In this document: in pieces, positions 61,116 through 64,000 of the stretch
How positions within the stretch are numbered: the first letter of the stretch is position 1
Layout: every line of letters starts with the position of its first letter
Assembly (NCBI RefSeq): GCF_001653195.1
Contig: NZ_JXBB01000003.1
Location: 1-64,000 of the forward strand
Direction of reading: 5' to 3'
Length of the DNA: 64,000 nucleotides
Source: Hydrogenibacillus schlegelii
GTDB taxonomy: Bacteria; Bacillota; Bacilli; Thermicanales; DSM-22653
Notes under the pieces: model-generated
What the model was told of the DNA's origin: nothing
What the model saw: the letters and a program-made list of their open reading frames with translations, nothing else
Databases searched by the model: none
Translations under genes and position numbers: made by a program

Positions 61116-61144
61116 ATTATGTTCGTCTTTTCCCCGCGCGTCAA
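61116..61144 (-). promoter_or_regulatory. Promoter of the minus-strand sugar operon
   Basis: On the minus strand TTGACG (61144-61139) and CATAAT (61121-61116) have a 17-bp spacer. Further TTGAC copies upstream (ggtcaaaaaaggtcaaa on the plus strand, about 61152-61168) may be operator repeats. Confidence 0.7.
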
Positions 61145-61331
61145 GGGTTCGGTCAAAAAAGGTCAAACTCGGTCCGTTGATGCGGCGCCGGGGAACGGTC
61201 TCATGGCCGCGCCGTTCGGCGGCCCCGGACCAAACCTTGGCCGATGAACGCTGCCGCTGCGCCGGACCGCTGCCTCGGGCGCGCTCCTAGTGTGGCCCGA
61301 AGCGGAGCGATTCTATCCCTCCGGACCTCTC

Positions 61332-61360
61332 TTTACAGTCTCCGGTTCGAACGCTATAGT
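61332..61360 (+). promoter_or_regulatory. Promoter of the DUF1861 gene
   Basis: TTTACA at 61332-61337 and TATAGT at 61355-61360, 17-bp spacer, divergent from the sugar operon. The rest of the 467-bp gap from 60993 to 61460 shows only these promoters. Confidence 0.75.
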
Positions 61361-61460
61361 ATGTGAGGATTGTTCGTCCACTCTGTCGGGCGGCCGCCAA
61401 AATAACCCGTTCGGAGCGGGGCACACACTAAACGGGACATCCGGGTGAGGGGGGTCGGCG

Positions 61461-62462
61461 GTGCCGGAGGCGGAGCGGCCCAAAAGCTGTATCGAATACC
61501 GGGACATGTGGCGGCGGCAGAAGGCCCCGACCCGGGCCGAGCAGCTCCACTTTGCCGGCGTCGATGACCGGGACGTCTATAACATCACGGCGCCGTTCCT
61601 CGACCGCGGCCGCTGGGTGATCGCCGGGAGGGTGGAGCGGCGGGAAAGCGAGCATTCGGAAACCTACTTTTTCGTTCAATCGGGAGACCGCTGGGAGCCG
61701 CTTCGGGAGGCGCCGGTGCTCCCGCTCCAGGATCCGTTCGTCACGCGCATCGCGGACGAGCTTGTCTTCGGCGGCGTCGAAACGTTCATCCATCCCCGGG
61801 GGACGCCGCCTCGATTTCTCTGGTGGCGGACGATCCTCTTTCGCGGGCGGGACGTCGGGGATCTCCGGCCGTTTTTCGTCGGCCCGGACGGCATGAAGGA
61901 CATCCGCCTCGTCGAGCTCGCCGACGGCACCGTCGGCGTTTTCACCCGGCCGCAGGGAAAAAAGGGCGGTCGGGGCAAGATCGGCTTCACCCGGGTGGCG
62001 TCGCTGGAGGCGCTGACCCTTGAGGCGATCGAAGAGGCGCCGCTCCTCGAAGGGATGTTCCTCGACGACGAATGGGGCGGGGTCAACGCCGCCTATCTCC
62101 TTCCGGACGGGACGCTCGGCGTTCTCGGCCACATCGCCTGCTTCGATCCGGACGGGCGGCGAAACTACTACGCCCTCGTCTTCCGCTTCGATCCCGAGAC
62201 CCGGCGCTACTGGGACGTCCGGGTGATCGCGGAGCGGGAAAATTTTCTTCCGGGGCCGGCCAAGCGGGACGATCTCACCAACGTCGTCTTTCCGGGCGGG
62301 CTCGTCCGCCGGCCGGACGGATGGGCGGAGCTTTACGCCGGCGTGAGCGACGTCGGAGCGCAGAAGCTCATCCTTCCGGACCCGTTTGCCGCTCCGGCTT
62401 CGTCCTCGGCCGGCGACGGGCCGGATCGCCGCTCGATGGCCGGCGACGTTCGGGAGGCATGA
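61461..62462 (+). CDS. DUF1861 beta-propeller protein
   Basis: A 333-aa protein matching DUF1861, related to the five-bladed beta-propeller glycosidases and phosphorylases. Landmarks: LHFAGVDDRDVYNITAPFLD near residue 33, the IAGRVERRESEHSETYFF blade, GGVETFIHPRG, GMKDIRLVELADGTVGVFTRP and GMFLDDEWGGVNAAYLLPDG. Asp and Glu residues in these loops could be catalytic. GTG 61461 is the start. It is divergent from the sugar operon and lies upstream of queA, so it may break down or phosphorolyse the glycan that operon makes. Confidence 0.8.
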   Translation: MPEAERPKSCIEYRDMWRRQKAPTRAEQLHFAGVDDRDVYNITAPFLDRGRWVIAGRVERRESEHSETYFFVQSGDRWEPLREAPVLPLQDPFVTRIADELVFGGVETFIHPRGTPPRFLWWRTILFRGRDVGDLRPFFVGPDGMKDIRLVELADGTVGVFTRPQGKKGGRGKIGFTRVASLEALTLEAIEEAPLLEGMFLDDEWGGVNAAYLLPDGTLGVLGHIACFDPDGRRNYYALVFRFDPETRRYWDVRVIAERENFLPGPAKRDDLTNVVFPGGLVRRPDGWAELYAGVSDVGAQKLILPDPFAAPASSSAGDGPDRRSMAGDVREA

Positions 62463-62519
62463 ATGCAGTAAATGCATTACCGGGTCACGCACTCCGAAGA
62501 AGGGCGGTGAGGGCGACCG

Positions 62520-64000
<1,481 letters not shown>

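Overview
The window looks like chromosomal DNA of a high-GC, spore-forming thermophilic Bacillales bacterium. The second half carries the Bacillus-type block rplU-prp-rpmA-spo0B-obg, then pheB-thrC-thrB-pheA, a SafA-like LysM gene, nadE, yebC, ruvC-ruvA-ruvB, spoIID, queA and tgt. Sporulation genes (spo0B, spoIID, a SafA-like gene) in very GC-rich DNA with many GTG and TTG starts, next to an aromatic-degradation island, fit Hydrogenibacillus or a close relative. The genus is an inference from gene order and composition, not from a search.

Positions 1-29,000 are a catabolic island for aromatic compounds. It opens with the tail of a 4-hydroxy-2-oxovalerate aldolase and a 2-oxopent-4-enoate hydratase (lower meta-cleavage pathway). 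Next come a hydrolase gene broken by one in-frame TGA, an AT-richer SDR, a damaged GntR regulator, and a PanE-like reductase, tartrate/malate-type dehydrogenase, aldehyde dehydrogenase and DHDPS-family lyase. A further operon holds a DsrE-like protein, Rieske dioxygenase alpha and beta subunits, an extradiol dioxygenase, a 76-aa unknown, a NahE/PhdJ-like hydratase-aldolase, an HpaB-type monooxygenase and a hydrolase. A second extradiol dioxygenase stands alone. A last operon has a hydrolase, a second HpaB, an SDR, a cupin, a third extradiol dioxygenase, an HpaC-like flavin reductase and an MFS importer. Pirin, a LigB-type dioxygenase and DoxX follow on the minus strand. The logic is upper-ring dioxygenation, ring cleavage and aldolase release of an aldehyde and pyruvate, then hydroxylation and a second meta cleavage, as in naphthalene or phenanthrene breakdown. 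Near-consensus sigma-A promoters (TTGAC, 17-bp spacer) start the sub-operons, and several share an AT[CT][CT]TAGT-like element near the -10.

Insertion-sequence debris breaks the island up: an IS1182-family relic and an ISL3-family relic at 16.8-19.4 kb, an internally deleted ISL3 relic at 28.8-29.3 kb, and an IS256 fragment at 30.5 kb beside a two-repeat type I-E-like CRISPR remnant. Both ISL3 right ends lie exactly 9 bp before a promoter -35 box. A PadR/DUF1129 pair lies between the relics.

Positions 31,000-64,000 are conserved core chromosome with inserted modules: a FolC-like ligase, an ABC permease/ATPase pair without a binding protein, galE, a UDG-like protein, a phosphodiester-glycosidase-like protein with a coiled-coil partner, and, between spoIID and queA, a four-gene minus-strand sugar module (NDP-sugar pyrophosphorylase, two GT4 glycosyltransferases, a six-hairpin glycosidase-like protein) divergent from a DUF1861 beta-propeller protein. 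The window ends inside tgt.
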